Shown here one piece after another: positions 33,119-42,662 of a DNA stretch of 64,000 nucleotides (position 1 is the stretch's first letter; every line of letters begins with the position of its first letter). The position numbers and the translations under genes were made by a program. Source of the stretch: an uncultured bacterium (GTDB lineage: Bacteria > Pseudomonadota > Alphaproteobacteria > Sphingomonadales > Sphingomonadaceae); contig CAISGR010000068.1 in the NCBI GenBank assembly GCA_903884945.1, positions 18,937 to 82,936 of the forward strand. Direction: 5' to 3'. The notes beneath the pieces were generated by a model, which had not been told where the DNA came from, did not search any database, and worked only from the letters and a program-made list of their open reading frames with translations.

Positions 33119-36100
33119 GTGATTTCCCGCATTTTCATCGACCGGCCGATCTTTGCGTGGGTCGTCGCCATCATCATCATGCTCGCGGGCGTGGGGGCGA
33201 TCTTCTCTCTGCCGGTCGAACAGTTCCCCGACGTGGCGCCGCCCAACGTCAACATTCGCGCCTCTTATCCTGGCGCCTCGTCCGAGACGCTCGAAAACAG
33301 CGTGACGCAGGTGATCGAGCAGCAGCTGACTGGGATCGACGGGCTGCTCTATTTCAGCTCCAACTCAAGCTCGCGCGGCAGCGTCACGATCAGCGCGACC
33401 TTCGCCAAGGGCACCGATCCGGACATCGCCCAGGTACAGGTACAGAACAGGGTGCAGCAGGCCCTGTCCCGCCTGCCCACCCAGGTGCAGCAGCAGGGCC
33501 TGACCGTCACCAAGTCCAACCCCGACTTCCTGATGGTCGCCGCGATCTACGACACCACCGATACGCGAACCAACCAGGATGTATCGGATTACCTAGTCTC
33601 AAACCTGCAGGAGCCGATCGGCCGTCTGCAAGGCGTGGGCGACATCAACGTGTTCGGATCGCAATATGCGATGCGCATCTGGCTGAACCCCGATCGGCTG
33701 GCGAGCTTCAGCCTGATGCCAAGCGACGTGATCAGCGCGATCACCGCACAGAATGCCGAAGTCGCGGCCGGCGAAGTCGGGGGCGTACCCAACAGCCCCG
33801 AGCAGGCGCTGAACGCGACCGTGACGGCACAGTCGCGCCTGTCGACCCCGGCGCAGTTCGCGAACATCGTGGTCAAGACCCAGCTTGACGGATCGACCGT
33901 TCATCTGTCCGACGTGGCACGGATCGAACTCGGGGCTGAGAATTATGGCATCGTCAGCCGGATCAACGGTCATCCCGGCGCCGGCATCGCCGTGAGCCTG
34001 GCGCCGAATGCCGATGCGCTGAAGACCGCCGAACTGGTCAAGGCCGAGATCGCAGCCCAGTCGAAGAAATTCCCGGCCGGCTTCGCCTATGATTTCCCGC
34101 AGGACGTCACCGGCTTCATCAAACTATCCGTCGAGGAAGTGGTGAAGACGCTGATCGAGGCGATCATCCTCGTCGTGATCGTGATGTTCGTATTCCTCCA
34201 AAGCTGGCGCGCGACGCTGATCCCCACGATTGCAGTGCCGGTCGTGCTGCTCGGCACCTTCGCCATCTTCGCGGCGGCCGGCTTCACCATCAACACGCTG
34301 ACCTTGTTCGGACTGGTGCTTGCGATCGGACTGCTGGTCGACGACGCGATCGTCGTAGTCGAGAATGTCGAGCGGCTGATGGACGAGAATCCGGACATGA
34401 GTCCGCGCGATGCGACGATCGAGTCAATGAACGAGATCACCGTTGCGTTGATCGCAATCGCCCTGGTGCTGTCGGCGGTGTTCCTGCCCATGGCCTTTTT
34501 CGGCGGGTCGACCGGCGTGATCTATCGCCAGTTCTCGGTAACGATCGTCTCGGCCATGGTGCTGTCGGTGGTCGTCGCGCTGGTGCTGACGCCGGCGCTG
34601 ACCGCAACACTGCTCAAGCGCAAGGAGGATGAAGGCGAGAGCCGCTTTGCCTGGATCCGCTGGGCCAATCACAGGCTCGACCGCGCCAAGATCTGGTTCA
34701 ACACCTCGTTCGAGCGCAATGTCGAGCGCTATCAAGGTGCCGTCGCCAAAGTGGTGGATCGCAAGGTGATCTTCCTGCTGATCTATGCTGCAGTGGTGGT
34801 AATCCTGGCGCTGCTGTTCTTCCGACTGCCGACCGGCTTCCTGCCGACCGAAGACCAGGGGACCACCAGCATCCAGTTTAACCTCGCGCCCGGTGCGACG
34901 ATCGGCAAGACGCAGATCGCGCAGCGCCAGATCGAGGATTATTTCCTCAAGACCGAGGCGAAAAACACCGACGCGATCATGACGGTCGCGGGCGGCGGCG
35001 GCGGTGGCCAGAATACCGGCCGCGGCTTCGTCGCGCTCAAGGACTGGTCCGAACGTCCAGGCACCAAGAATGGTGCCGATGCGATCGCACGGCGCGCTAC
35101 CGCCGCGTTGGGCGGGCTGCGCGACGTCGAATTCTATTCGACCGTGCCCTCCGCCGTGCGCGGGCTGGGCCAGTCGGCCGGCTTCCAGATGGAGTTGCAG
35201 AACACCGGCGGCCTGAGCCGACAGGAATTCAAGGCGGCGCGCGACAAGCTGCTCGCGGCGGCGCGCGCCGACAGCGACCTGCAGGCAGTGCGCCCGACTG
35301 ACCTGGAGGACCAACCGACTCTCAAGGTCGACATCGACCCGCAGAAACTCAGCACGCTTGGCCTCAGCCAGGCGGATGTGAACGCGACGCTGTCTACCGC
35401 CTGGGGTGGCCGCTACGTCAACGACTTCAACGACCGCGGCCGGGTGAAGCGCGTCTATGTCCAGGGCGATGCTCCGTACCGGGCCGCGCCGGACAACATC
35501 GCCTCCTGGTATGTGCGGGGATCGGACGGGCAGATGGCGCCTTTCTCCTCCTTCGCCAAGATCAGCTGGGGCACGGCCCCCTCCTCGCTCAGCCGGTTCG
35601 GCGGCTTCTCGTCCTACGAGATTTCGGGCCAGGCCGCGCCGGGCAAGAGCTCGGGCGACGCGATGCTCAGGATGGAGCAACTCGCCGCGCAGCTTCCGGG
35701 CACCAGCGTCGCCTGGGCGGGGCTCTCTTTCCAGGAACGACTCTCGTCCGGACAGGCACCCTATCTCTATGCGCTGTCGCTGCTCGTCGTGTTCCTGTGC
35801 CTCGCGGCACTTTACGAGAGCTGGACGATCCCGATCGCGGTGCTGCTGATCATTCCGCTCGGGCTCGTCGGCGCGGTGTTCGCCGTGACGCTACGCGGCC
35901 TCGAGAATGACGTGTATCTGCAGATCGGGCTGCTGACGACGATGGGGCTGGCGGCGAAGAACGCGATCCTGATGATCGAATTCGCCGAGCAGGCGGAGAA
36001 ATCAGGCAAGCGCGTGATCGAGGCGGCGCTCGAGGCGGCGCGGATCCGGCTACGGCCGATCCTGATGACGAGTCTCGCCTTCATCTTCGGCGTGCTGCCG

Positions 36101-36310
36101 CTCGCGATTTCGACCGGCGCGGGCGCGAACAGCCGGGTGGCGATCGGCACGGCGGTGATCGGCGGCATGCTGACCGCGACGATCCTCGCGATCTTCTACA
36201 TCCCGCTATTCTTCGTGCTGGTCCGCCGGGGCACCCGCAACGTGCTGGCGCACCTGCACCACGAGCACCCTGCCCCGCCACCGGCGCAACCCGAGGGGGG
36301 AAACATCTGA
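33119..36310 (+). CDS. RND-family (HAE1) multidrug efflux pump
   Basis: Inner-membrane proton-driven pump of 1063 residues, the length of AcrB/MexB. It starts at GTG 33119 with the family start ISRIFIDRPIFAWV. The proton-relay Asp pair is at 408-409 in GLLVDDAIVVVENV. Twelve membrane segments and two large periplasmic loops follow, with a glycine run around 625-630 (AGGGGGGQ). Substrate range cannot be told. No repressor gene is adjacent, so regulation is from elsewhere, perhaps through the inverted repeat upstream of the operon. Confidence 0.95.
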   Translation: MISRIFIDRPIFAWVVAIIIMLAGVGAIFSLPVEQFPDVAPPNVNIRASYPGASSETLENSVTQVIEQQLTGIDGLLYFSSNSSSRGSVTISATFAKGTDPDIAQVQVQNRVQQALSRLPTQVQQQGLTVTKSNPDFLMVAAIYDTTDTRTNQDVSDYLVSNLQEPIGRLQGVGDINVFGSQYAMRIWLNPDRLASFSLMPSDVISAITAQNAEVAAGEVGGVPNSPEQALNATVTAQSRLSTPAQFANIVVKTQLDGSTVHLSDVARIELGAENYGIVSRINGHPGAGIAVSLAPNADALKTAELVKAEIAAQSKKFPAGFAYDFPQDVTGFIKLSVEEVVKTLIEAIILVVIVMFVFLQSWRATLIPTIAVPVVLLGTFAIFAAAGFTINTLTLFGLVLAIGLLVDDAIVVVENVERLMDENPDMSPRDATIESMNEITVALIAIALVLSAVFLPMAFFGGSTGVIYRQFSVTIVSAMVLSVVVALVLTPALTATLLKRKEDEGESRFAWIRWANHRLDRAKIWFNTSFERNVERYQGAVAKVVDRKVIFLLIYAAVVVILALLFFRLPTGFLPTEDQGTTSIQFNLAPGATIGKTQIAQRQIEDYFLKTEAKNTDAIMTVAGGGGGGQNTGRGFVALKDWSERPGTKNGADAIARRATAALGGLRDVEFYSTVPSAVRGLGQSAGFQMELQNTGGLSRQEFKAARDKLLAAARADSDLQAVRPTDLEDQPTLKVDIDPQKLSTLGLSQADVNATLSTAWGGRYVNDFNDRGRVKRVYVQGDAPYRAAPDNIASWYVRGSDGQMAPFSSFAKISWGTAPSSLSRFGGFSSYEISGQAAPGKSSGDAMLRMEQLAAQLPGTSVAWAGLSFQERLSSGQAPYLYALSLLVVFLCLAALYESWTIPIAVLLIIPLGLVGAVFAVTLRGLENDVYLQIGLLTTMGLAAKNAILMIEFAEQAEKSGKRVIEAALEAARIRLRPILMTSLAFIFGVLPLAISTGAGANSRVAIGTAVIGGMLTATILAIFYIPLFFVLVRRGTRNVLAHLHHEHPAPPPAQPEGGNI

Positions 36311-37734
36311 TGCGCCGCATTGCCCTGCTGATCGCCACCACCACGCTCGGCGCCTGCTCGATGGCGCCGCACTATGCACGGCCGGAGTTGCCGGTGCCGT
36401 CGTCATGGCCAGTCGGCGATTCCTATCTGCGGCAGAGCGAGGCGACGCTGCCCAGCGTCACCTATCGCGACATCTTCCGGGATGCGCGGCTGCAAGGGCT
36501 GATCGAACGAGCGCTCGTCAACAATCGTGACCTGCGCGTCGCGGCTGCGAACATCGCTGCGGCGCGGGCGCAATATCGTGTCCAGCGCGCCGACCTGCTG
36601 CCCAATGTGACCACCTCCGCCGGCGCGACGCGCGCCGACAGCGGTAGCGGGAGCACCGCGCGCACCAGCTTCACCGCCGATGCCGGCCTCACTGCGTTCG
36701 AAGTCGATCTGTTCGGACGGATTCGATCGCTGACCACCGCTGCGCAGGACCGCTACTTCGCGACCGAGGCGGCGGCGCGGGCAACGCGGCTGACGCTGGT
36801 CGGCGACATCGCCAGCGCCTGGCTGAGCTATGGCGCCGACAAGAGCCTGCTCGCCATCGCCCAGGATACGGCGGCCAGCGCCGAGCGTAGCGTGACGCTG
36901 ACCAGGGCGCGGCTCAAGGGTGGCGTCGCGCCGCGTACCGACTTGCGCCAAGCCGAAACGGTACTGGCCACCGCCCAGTCCGATCTGGCGCAGCAGACCA
37001 CGAACCTCGCCCAGGACGTGAATGCGCTGCAATTGCTGGTCGGCGCGCCGATCGATCCGACGCTCTTGCCCGCTTCGATCGACGATGCCGGCAAGACGGT
37101 CGCGGAACTGCCCGCAGGCCTGGATTCGGGCATCCTGCTACGCCGACCGGATGTCGTGCAGGCAGAATATGAGCTGCGCGCCGCAAATGCCGGGATCGGT
37201 GCTGCCCGGGCGGCCCTGTTCCCGCGGATCTCCCTAACCGCGCTGCTCGGACTGGCCAGTCCCGCGCTCAACGGGCTCTTTCACGACGGGTCGTTCAGCT
37301 ATTCGGCTGGTGGGACCGCAAGCTATTCGATCTTCAACGCCGGGGCTGGCCGCGCCAACGTCCGGCTCTCCGAAGCACAGCGCGACGCCGCGCTGGCGAC
37401 CTACGAGAAGGCCATCCAGACAGCCTTCCGTGAAGTCTCGGACGCGCTGGCGCGGCGCGGCACGATCACGGAGCAGACGCGCGCCAGTGCCGCGCTCGCT
37501 GATGCGGCCGCGGACAGCTACCGATTGTCAGACGCGCGCTATCGCGGCGGGATAGATACCTTTCTGCAAAGCCTCGACGCGCAGCGGACGCTTTACTCGG
37601 CCCGGCGCCAACTCATCACCACGCAGCTGACCGCCGCAACGAACCTGGTCACACTCTATCGCGTGCTCGGCGGGGATGCCACGCTGGATGCAACCGCCTC
37701 GGGGCCGAAGCCGACAAGCGACGCGACGCCCTGA
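36310..37734 (+). CDS. Outer-membrane efflux channel (NodT family)
   Basis: TolC/OprM-like channel of 474 residues. Lipobox LGAC puts the acylated Cys near 15, followed by two OEP repeats with long helices and the LLRRPDVVQAEYELRAANAGIG motif, cited in part as LRRPDVVQAEY, typical of the NodT/OprM group. Its ATG shares one base with the pump stop (TGATG). It completes the tripartite pump. The C-terminal tail is Thr/Ala-rich. Confidence 0.93.
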   Translation: MRRIALLIATTTLGACSMAPHYARPELPVPSSWPVGDSYLRQSEATLPSVTYRDIFRDARLQGLIERALVNNRDLRVAAANIAAARAQYRVQRADLLPNVTTSAGATRADSGSGSTARTSFTADAGLTAFEVDLFGRIRSLTTAAQDRYFATEAAARATRLTLVGDIASAWLSYGADKSLLAIAQDTAASAERSVTLTRARLKGGVAPRTDLRQAETVLATAQSDLAQQTTNLAQDVNALQLLVGAPIDPTLLPASIDDAGKTVAELPAGLDSGILLRRPDVVQAEYELRAANAGIGAARAALFPRISLTALLGLASPALNGLFHDGSFSYSAGGTASYSIFNAGAGRANVRLSEAQRDAALATYEKAIQTAFREVSDALARRGTITEQTRASAALADAAADSYRLSDARYRGGIDTFLQSLDAQRTLYSARRQLITTQLTAATNLVTLYRVLGGDATLDATASGPKPTSDATP

Positions 37735-37812
37735 TATCCGATGATGCTGCGGTGCCGGGCTGCAGCACGCTCGCTTGACGGATCGCTCCGGCGGGTAAAG
37801 GATACCGGTCGC

Positions 37813-38166
37813 ATGACGACCACACCCGATCCCGGCACCCTTTTCCGCGAGATGCTCGGCCAATGGGAGCAGATGGCCAATCAACTCGGCGGGCAGGTGA
37901 TGAAGTCCGGGGAATTCTCGCGCGCGATGCAGGGCGCCAACAGCGCTGCAATGACTGCACAATCCGCGGCGCATCAGATCATGGACAAGGCGCTCGCCGC
38001 CGCCAACATGCCGAGCCGCAGCGAGGTGGAGGATCTTTCCGGCCGCGTTCGCCGGATCGAGGAAGCGATCGGACGGATCGAGGCGTTGCTGATGACCCAG
38101 GCAGGCATCGCCCCGCCGGAGCGCCCCAAGCCGAGACGGACCCGCAAGCCGGCGAAATCGGCTTGA
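37813..38166 (+). CDS. PhaE-like polyhydroxyalkanoate synthase subunit
   Basis: Small protein of 117 residues. The central helix (WEQMANQLGGQVMKSGEFS) and the end segment PSRSEVEDLSGRVRRIEEAI followed by a coiled coil resemble the C-terminal part of PhaE, the second subunit of class III PHA synthase; the tail is Pro/Arg/Lys-rich. It lies 19 bases upstream of a class III-type PhaC, which supports partner status, but it is about one third the length of a normal PhaE (about 350). An in-frame ATG at 37741 is less likely. A PhaM-like role is an alternative. Confidence 0.72.
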   Translation: MTTTPDPGTLFREMLGQWEQMANQLGGQVMKSGEFSRAMQGANSAAMTAQSAAHQIMDKALAAANMPSRSEVEDLSGRVRRIEEAIGRIEALLMTQAGIAPPERPKPRRTRKPAKSA

Positions 38167-38185
38167 GCATGGCGCGACGATAAGC

Positions 38186-39259
38186 GTGGCCGGGACAAGC
38201 GCCCCCGACCTGCTTGACCAGGCCCGTACCGCGTTCGACCGCGCGCTGCAGCGCAACTTGAAGGGCCTCGATTATTTCACGTCGCCCGCGCCGACGCTCG
38301 GGGCCAGCCCCAAGGATTTGCTGATCCAGCGGGGCACCATGAACCTGTATCACTATCGGCCCATGACGGACGAAGTGTACCGCGTTCCTCTGCTGCTCGT
38401 GATGGCAACCACCAACCGGGGCTATATCTTCGACATGGTCCCGGGGCAGAGCCTGGTCGAGTATCTGCTCAAGGCAGGCTATGATGTGTTCATGCTCGAC
38501 TGGACGCCGCCCCGCGCCGACGAGAAGGGGCTGACGCTCGACGACTATGTCCTCGATTTCATTCCCTCGGCGATCGCGCGGGTGCAGCAGGAGACAGGCG
38601 AGGAAGCGTTTACCGTCGTCGGCTATTGCTTCGGCGGCGTGCTTTCGCTGCTCTGGGCAGCACTCCATCCGGAGGCACCGATGAAGAACCTGGTATGCTT
38701 CACCACGCCGGTGGACTTCTCCAGGATGGAGATGTTCCAGGCCTGGGCCGACCAGCGCTTCTTCGACGTCGACCGGCTGGTCGATACCTTCGGGAATTGC
38801 CCGTCGGATTATCTGTATTCGGCCTTCGACATGCTGCGCCCGGGAACGCGGGTCGCGGGCAATATCCGCTTGCTCGACAATCTGTGGAACGACGAATACG
38901 TCAAATCCTTCCGCATGTTCGATCGCTGGGCAAGCGACACATTGCCGCTGGCCGGGGAATATTTCCGCGAAACGACCAAGAAGCTGATGTGGGGCAACGA
39001 GCTCCACAAGGGCACGATGGAGGTCCGCGGCCGCAAGGTCGATCTTGCCGCCATCACGTCGCCCTTTCTGCACGTCACCGCCGAGCACGATCATATCGTG
39101 CCGTCGGCAGCGTCCGCACCGCTGATCGACAGGATTGGCTCGACCGACAAGGAACAGGTGACATTGAAGGGCGGGCATGTCAGCCTCGTCGCCGGGGGTA
39201 ACGCGATCAAGCGGCTTTGGCCGAAGCTGGTCGACTGGCTGGGGGAACGATCGACATGA
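38186..39259 (+). CDS. phaC: Polyhydroxyalkanoate synthase, class III type (PhaC)
   Basis: PHA synthase of 357 residues beginning at GTG 38186. The lipase-like box GYCFGG holds Cys148, with Asp302 in AEHDHIVP and His331 in KGGHVSLVAG. These positions agree within a residue with Cys149/Asp302/His331 of Allochromatium vinosum PhaC from memory, and the length is that of class III, shorter than class I (about 590). It polymerises 3-hydroxyacyl-CoA at the granule surface with the small upstream subunit. It overlaps the GNAT gene by four bases. Confidence 0.92.
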   Translation: MAGTSAPDLLDQARTAFDRALQRNLKGLDYFTSPAPTLGASPKDLLIQRGTMNLYHYRPMTDEVYRVPLLLVMATTNRGYIFDMVPGQSLVEYLLKAGYDVFMLDWTPPRADEKGLTLDDYVLDFIPSAIARVQQETGEEAFTVVGYCFGGVLSLLWAALHPEAPMKNLVCFTTPVDFSRMEMFQAWADQRFFDVDRLVDTFGNCPSDYLYSAFDMLRPGTRVAGNIRLLDNLWNDEYVKSFRMFDRWASDTLPLAGEYFRETTKKLMWGNELHKGTMEVRGRKVDLAAITSPFLHVTAEHDHIVPSAASAPLIDRIGSTDKEQVTLKGGHVSLVAGGNAIKRLWPKLVDWLGERST

Positions 39260-39792
39260 GCCACCATATACGCCGCTTCGCACCGAGCGATCGTGACGCG
39301 ATGCTTGCCTTTGCCAACACGCTGCCCGAGCACGACCTGCTTTTCCTTGGCCGCGACCTGAAACATCCCCGCGTCGTCGACGCCTGGCAATCAGCGATCG
39401 AGAATGGCTGGATCGACAGCCTGGTGGCGGAAGACAGCGGCAGGTTCGTCGGAACCGCAGCGCTGGTCCGCGATCCGCTCGGCTGGAGCGCGCATGTGGG
39501 CGAGATTCGCCTGCTCGTGTCCCCCGACAAGCGTGGTGCGGGCGTCGGACGCGACCTGCTCGAAGCGATCTATTCCGTCGCAACCGAACGCGGGGTCGAG
39601 AAGCTGACCGCCCAGATGACACCGGACCAGATCGGATCGGTGATGCTCTTCGAAAGCCTTGGATTCCGCGCCGAAGCGCTGCTCAAGGACCATGTTCGCG
39701 ACCGCAACGGCAGGTCACATGACCTCGCGATCCTGGCCCATGACATCGCCCGCATCTCCGCACAACACCGGGCGTTCGGCCTCGAGGAATGA
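39256..39792 (+). CDS. GNAT-family N-acetyltransferase
   Basis: GNAT acetyltransferase of 178 residues with the acetyl-CoA pyrophosphate-binding loop in SPDKRGAGVGRDLLEAI (about 90-107). Beta strands of the fold follow (GEIRLLVSP, KLTAQMTPDQ). The ATG at 39256 is inside the phaC stop. Its place in a PHA operon hints at a role in acyl or protein acetylation, but GNAT substrates cannot be predicted. Confidence 0.85.
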   Translation: MSHHIRRFAPSDRDAMLAFANTLPEHDLLFLGRDLKHPRVVDAWQSAIENGWIDSLVAEDSGRFVGTAALVRDPLGWSAHVGEIRLLVSPDKRGAGVGRDLLEAIYSVATERGVEKLTAQMTPDQIGSVMLFESLGFRAEALLKDHVRDRNGRSHDLAILAHDIARISAQHRAFGLEE

Positions 39793-39842
39793 ACCTTATA
39801 GCAAGTCGGCGCATTTAAGACCGACGTCACGGAAGGGAAGAG

Positions 39843-40637
39843 ATGACTGGACAGGCCCGCAACGAGGCAGCGATCCGCGCCCCCTCGGCGCTGCTCGCGC
39901 TGACCGAACTGCCAAGGGCGCTCGCCGAATTCGGCGCGCTCGGTCTGGCCGCACCGATCCTGGCCACCGCACCGCGGGGCGACGGACATCCTGTGATGGT
40001 GTTGCCTGGCTTCGTGACGAGCGACCGCTCCACGACGGTGCTACGCCGCTTCCTCGCCGGGCTCGGTTATGATCCGCACGAATGGGGCTTGGGTCGCAAT
40101 CTCGGGCCGCGGGCAATCGGCTCGGAAGGCGAGAAACTGATCGACCGGCTTGGCCAAATTCATGCCGCTACGGGACGCAAAGTAAGCCTGGTCGGCTGGA
40201 GTTTGGGCGGCGTTATGGCCCGGCAGCTGTCGCGACGCAGCCCCGAGGCTGTCCGGCAGGTAATCACGCTCGGCTCCCCCTTCACCGGTACGCCGCGCGC
40301 GACCAATGTCTGGCGCGCCTATGAGATGCTGACCGGCCAGAAGATCGACGATCCGGAGGTGCGCGACCAGTTGCGCGAGAGCGCGGTGCCACCACCGGTA
40401 CCTTCCACTGCTATCTATTCCCGCGAGGACGGCGTGGTGGCCTGGCAGAATTGCGTCGAACCGTCCGGGCCGGAAACAGACAATATCGAGGTGCACGGCA
40501 GCCATTGCGGGCTCGGGGTGAACCCATCAGTGCTCTACGCCGTCGCCGACCGTCTGGCGCAGGGCGAGGGCGCTTGGCAGCCTTTCGAGCGCACCGGCCT
40601 GAAAGCGCTCGTGTACCCATTCGCAGGGCATGCTTAA
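39843..40637 (+). CDS. Alpha/beta hydrolase
   Basis: Hydrolase of 264 residues with a lipase-like nucleophile elbow GWSLGG (Ser near 119), oxyanion segment MVLPGF and likely His in EVHGSHCGL. A strong ribosome site GGAAGGGAAGAG precedes the ATG. It may be an esterase, lipase or PHA depolymerase-like enzyme; its position between phaC and the phasin/wax-synthase pair favours a storage-lipid role. It is convergent with the phasin gene over a hairpin. Confidence 0.82.
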   Translation: MTGQARNEAAIRAPSALLALTELPRALAEFGALGLAAPILATAPRGDGHPVMVLPGFVTSDRSTTVLRRFLAGLGYDPHEWGLGRNLGPRAIGSEGEKLIDRLGQIHAATGRKVSLVGWSLGGVMARQLSRRSPEAVRQVITLGSPFTGTPRATNVWRAYEMLTGQKIDDPEVRDQLRESAVPPPVPSTAIYSREDGVVAWQNCVEPSGPETDNIEVHGSHCGLGVNPSVLYAVADRLAQGEGAWQPFERTGLKALVYPFAGHA

Positions 40638-40682
40638 CGCAAGTCTGCCCGCACGGTGAGGATGTGCTTCTTCCGCAAATGA

Positions 40683-40707
40683 TGGAGGGGCACCGTGTAC
40701 CCCTCCA
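40683..40707. terminator. Hairpin between convergent alpha/beta-hydrolase and phasin genes
   Basis: Perfect 8-bp stem TGGAGGGG / CCCCTCCA with a nine-base loop, in the 87-base gap between convergent stops. No T-run on either side. It is likely a two-way transcription stop. Confidence 0.6.
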
Positions 40708-40724
40708 CCGCGTTTGGCCCACGC

Positions 40725-41078
40725 TCAGTCCTTGCCCTTGAGCGGCGCGACCGCGTCGCGACCGATCTGCATGATCAACTCGCCGATCTCCCGTGCCTGG
40801 CTCATGCTGCGAGAGCCTTGCTCGCGCAGATAATCGCCCTGCACCTTCATCACCTCGGATAGGTCCTTGGCGGCGGCGGCCGCGCGCATCGCCGCAAAGG
40901 CCTGGCGGGCGTTGCTCTCTGCCTGGTCGATCAGCTTCATGCTGACAGTCGATCCGCCCTCCGCGACCTTGGCGCCGGAGGCACGCATCGCCTCGCCCGC
41001 TTTTTTTGCGGGGTCGACGATCTTCTCGTTGATCGTGTCCTTCACCTTTTCCGTCGTGTTCTTCTTGTCGGCCATCAT
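40725..41078 (-). CDS. Phasin-family protein
   Basis: Phasin-like protein of 117 residues: helical, Ala- and Lys-rich, lacking any signal peptide, with amphipathic stretches (KLIDQAESNARQAFAAMRAA) like PHA-granule phasins. It would coat PHA or wax-ester granules. Two ATG codons stand in tandem (41078 and 41075); the first lies in the ATGA overlap with the wax synthase stop, while AGGAG suits the second better. Its coupling to a wax synthase is unusual. Confidence 0.85.
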   Translation of the reverse strand: MMADKKNTTEKVKDTINEKIVDPAKKAGEAMRASGAKVAEGGSTVSMKLIDQAESNARQAFAAMRAAAAAKDLSEVMKVQGDYLREQGSRSMSQAREIGELIMQIGRDAVAPLKGKD

Positions 41079-42616
41079 GCTGCTCCTTTCCTGCGGGGTG
41101 CCGGCTTGGGCGCCGGTTTGGTCTTGGGCGCCGAGGCAGGCGCCGGTCTGGCTGAGGCCCTGGGCCTGGGGGCCGGCTTCGGCCGCGCTGACGCGGACGA
41201 TCCAAGCGTTGCCGCCTTCAACGCATCGAACGACGATTGGAGCGCCGCGGCATATTTCTCCGGATCAGGCATCATGCCCCGATCGGCGGTGAAGGAAATC
41301 GCGATCGTATCGCCGTAGGAATAGACCGGATTGATCAGGCCCATGGAATCGAACACCGGCGCAGTGCCGTACATCGCGACCATCTTCGCACCGCAGAAAT
41401 AGAGCGGGACCCGGCTGCCGGGCACGTTGGTGACGACGGTGTTGAACACCGGCGCGTGCGTGTTGGCCGCACCGACCCGCGTGTAGAGACGGGCTGCGAG
41501 ACCAGCGAGACCGGACGGGACGAGCTGGCTGTAGTCGGCGAGGCTGCGCGCGCCGACAGCGTTGGTCATTGCCTTGGAATTAACCGCTTCGTTATGGACA
41601 TATTTCAGCCGCTCGAGCGGATCGGCGATGTGCGTGCCGAGCGGAATGACCATGGCCGAGACGAGATTGCCAAGTGCCGCCTTCTCCCCTTCGCCGCGCA
41701 CCGAGATGGGCGCCATCGCGGTGAGCGATTCCTTCGGCAACTCATTCTTGTCCTCGAGATATTGGCGCAGACCGCCGCCCACGACGGCGAGGATCACGTC
41801 GTTGACCGTCGCATCGGCCACTGCTTCCTTGATCGCGCGAACTTCAGCGAGCCTGAACGGGACTGCGTCGAACACGCGGTGCGGCGAGACCCGGGCATTG
41901 AAGCGGGTCTTGGGCGCAAGGCCGGTGTTGGAAAGGCTGACCTCGCCCTTCGTGACGCTGGCCGACAGCCGGGCCATGCCAGGGAGCGAGCGGCCGATCG
42001 TCTCGACGACGCGCATCGGCTGACGCAGCGAATTGAAATAGCTCCGCATCAGAAGGTCGGCGACATTCGGCATATGCTCCGGCGACCAGTCGTCGGCTGA
42101 CGCGGGCGGGGACATGGTCGCATCCAGATCATGGACCGCCGCCGACATCTCGACCCCGGACATGCCGTCGATCGCCGCGTGGTGAACCTTGGAGACGAGC
42201 GCGAAGCAGCCCGGCGGCAGGCCCTCCACATTATCGAGGCCCTCGACAATGGTGAATTCCCATAGCGGCTTGGCAAGGTCCATCGGGCGCGCATGGAGCC
42301 GGGCGACCTGAATGCAGAGTTGTCGCCAATCGCCGGGCCTGGGCAGCGCGATGTGGCGAACATGGAATTCCAGGTCGAACTCCGGGTCTTCGATCCAATA
42401 GGGATGATCGAGATCAAAGGGCACGCGGACCAGTCGCTGGCGGAAGCTGCGCGCGCCGCCGAGGCGCGAGGCGATGAAAGCGAGGACGTCCTTGAAACGA
42501 ACAAAACCGCCCGGCGCGGTCGCGGGATCGTAGACGCCGACCGAGCCGATATGCATCGGCGTGTGCGGCGTCTCGAGATAGACGAAGGAGGCGTCCTGGC
42601 CCGACAGTTGAAGCAT
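41075..42616 (-). CDS. Wax ester synthase / diacylglycerol acyltransferase (WS/DGAT)
   Basis: WS/DGAT of 513 residues. The catalytic motif HHxxxDG is present as HHAAIDG (about 148-154), with the family PLWEFTIVEGL (about 118-128) and the C-terminal NVPGSRVPLYFCGA segment. It joins acyl-CoA to a fatty alcohol or diacylglycerol, making wax esters or triacylglycerol on lipid droplets. The last about 55 residues are a Pro/Ala/Lys-rich tail, which may bind the droplet. Between this gene and the P450 gene a hairpin covers its ribosome site. Confidence 0.93.
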   Translation of the reverse strand: MLQLSGQDASFVYLETPHTPMHIGSVGVYDPATAPGGFVRFKDVLAFIASRLGGARSFRQRLVRVPFDLDHPYWIEDPEFDLEFHVRHIALPRPGDWRQLCIQVARLHARPMDLAKPLWEFTIVEGLDNVEGLPPGCFALVSKVHHAAIDGMSGVEMSAAVHDLDATMSPPASADDWSPEHMPNVADLLMRSYFNSLRQPMRVVETIGRSLPGMARLSASVTKGEVSLSNTGLAPKTRFNARVSPHRVFDAVPFRLAEVRAIKEAVADATVNDVILAVVGGGLRQYLEDKNELPKESLTAMAPISVRGEGEKAALGNLVSAMVIPLGTHIADPLERLKYVHNEAVNSKAMTNAVGARSLADYSQLVPSGLAGLAARLYTRVGAANTHAPVFNTVVTNVPGSRVPLYFCGAKMVAMYGTAPVFDSMGLINPVYSYGDTIAISFTADRGMMPDPEKYAAALQSSFDALKAATLGSSASARPKPAPRPRASARPAPASAPKTKPAPKPAPRRKGAA

Positions 42617-42619
42617 CAG

Positions 42620-42655
42620 CTCTCCCTCTCCTCTTCCCGCTCCCCGGAGGGAGAG
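42620..42655. repeat. Hairpin over the ribosome site of the wax synthase gene
   Basis: Nine-base arms CTCTCCCTC (42620-42628) and GAGGGAGAG (42647-42655) are inverted copies. On the minus-strand mRNA the GAGAGGGAGAG used as ribosome site for the ATG at 42616 falls in the stem, so it could lower translation or end the P450 transcript. Confidence 0.5.
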
Positions 42656-42662
42656 GGCATAA

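Noticed and set aside
37979..39622. Minus-strand frame of 547 codons over phaC
   Set aside because: Antisense to phaC and the GNAT gene, whose active-site residues are intact.
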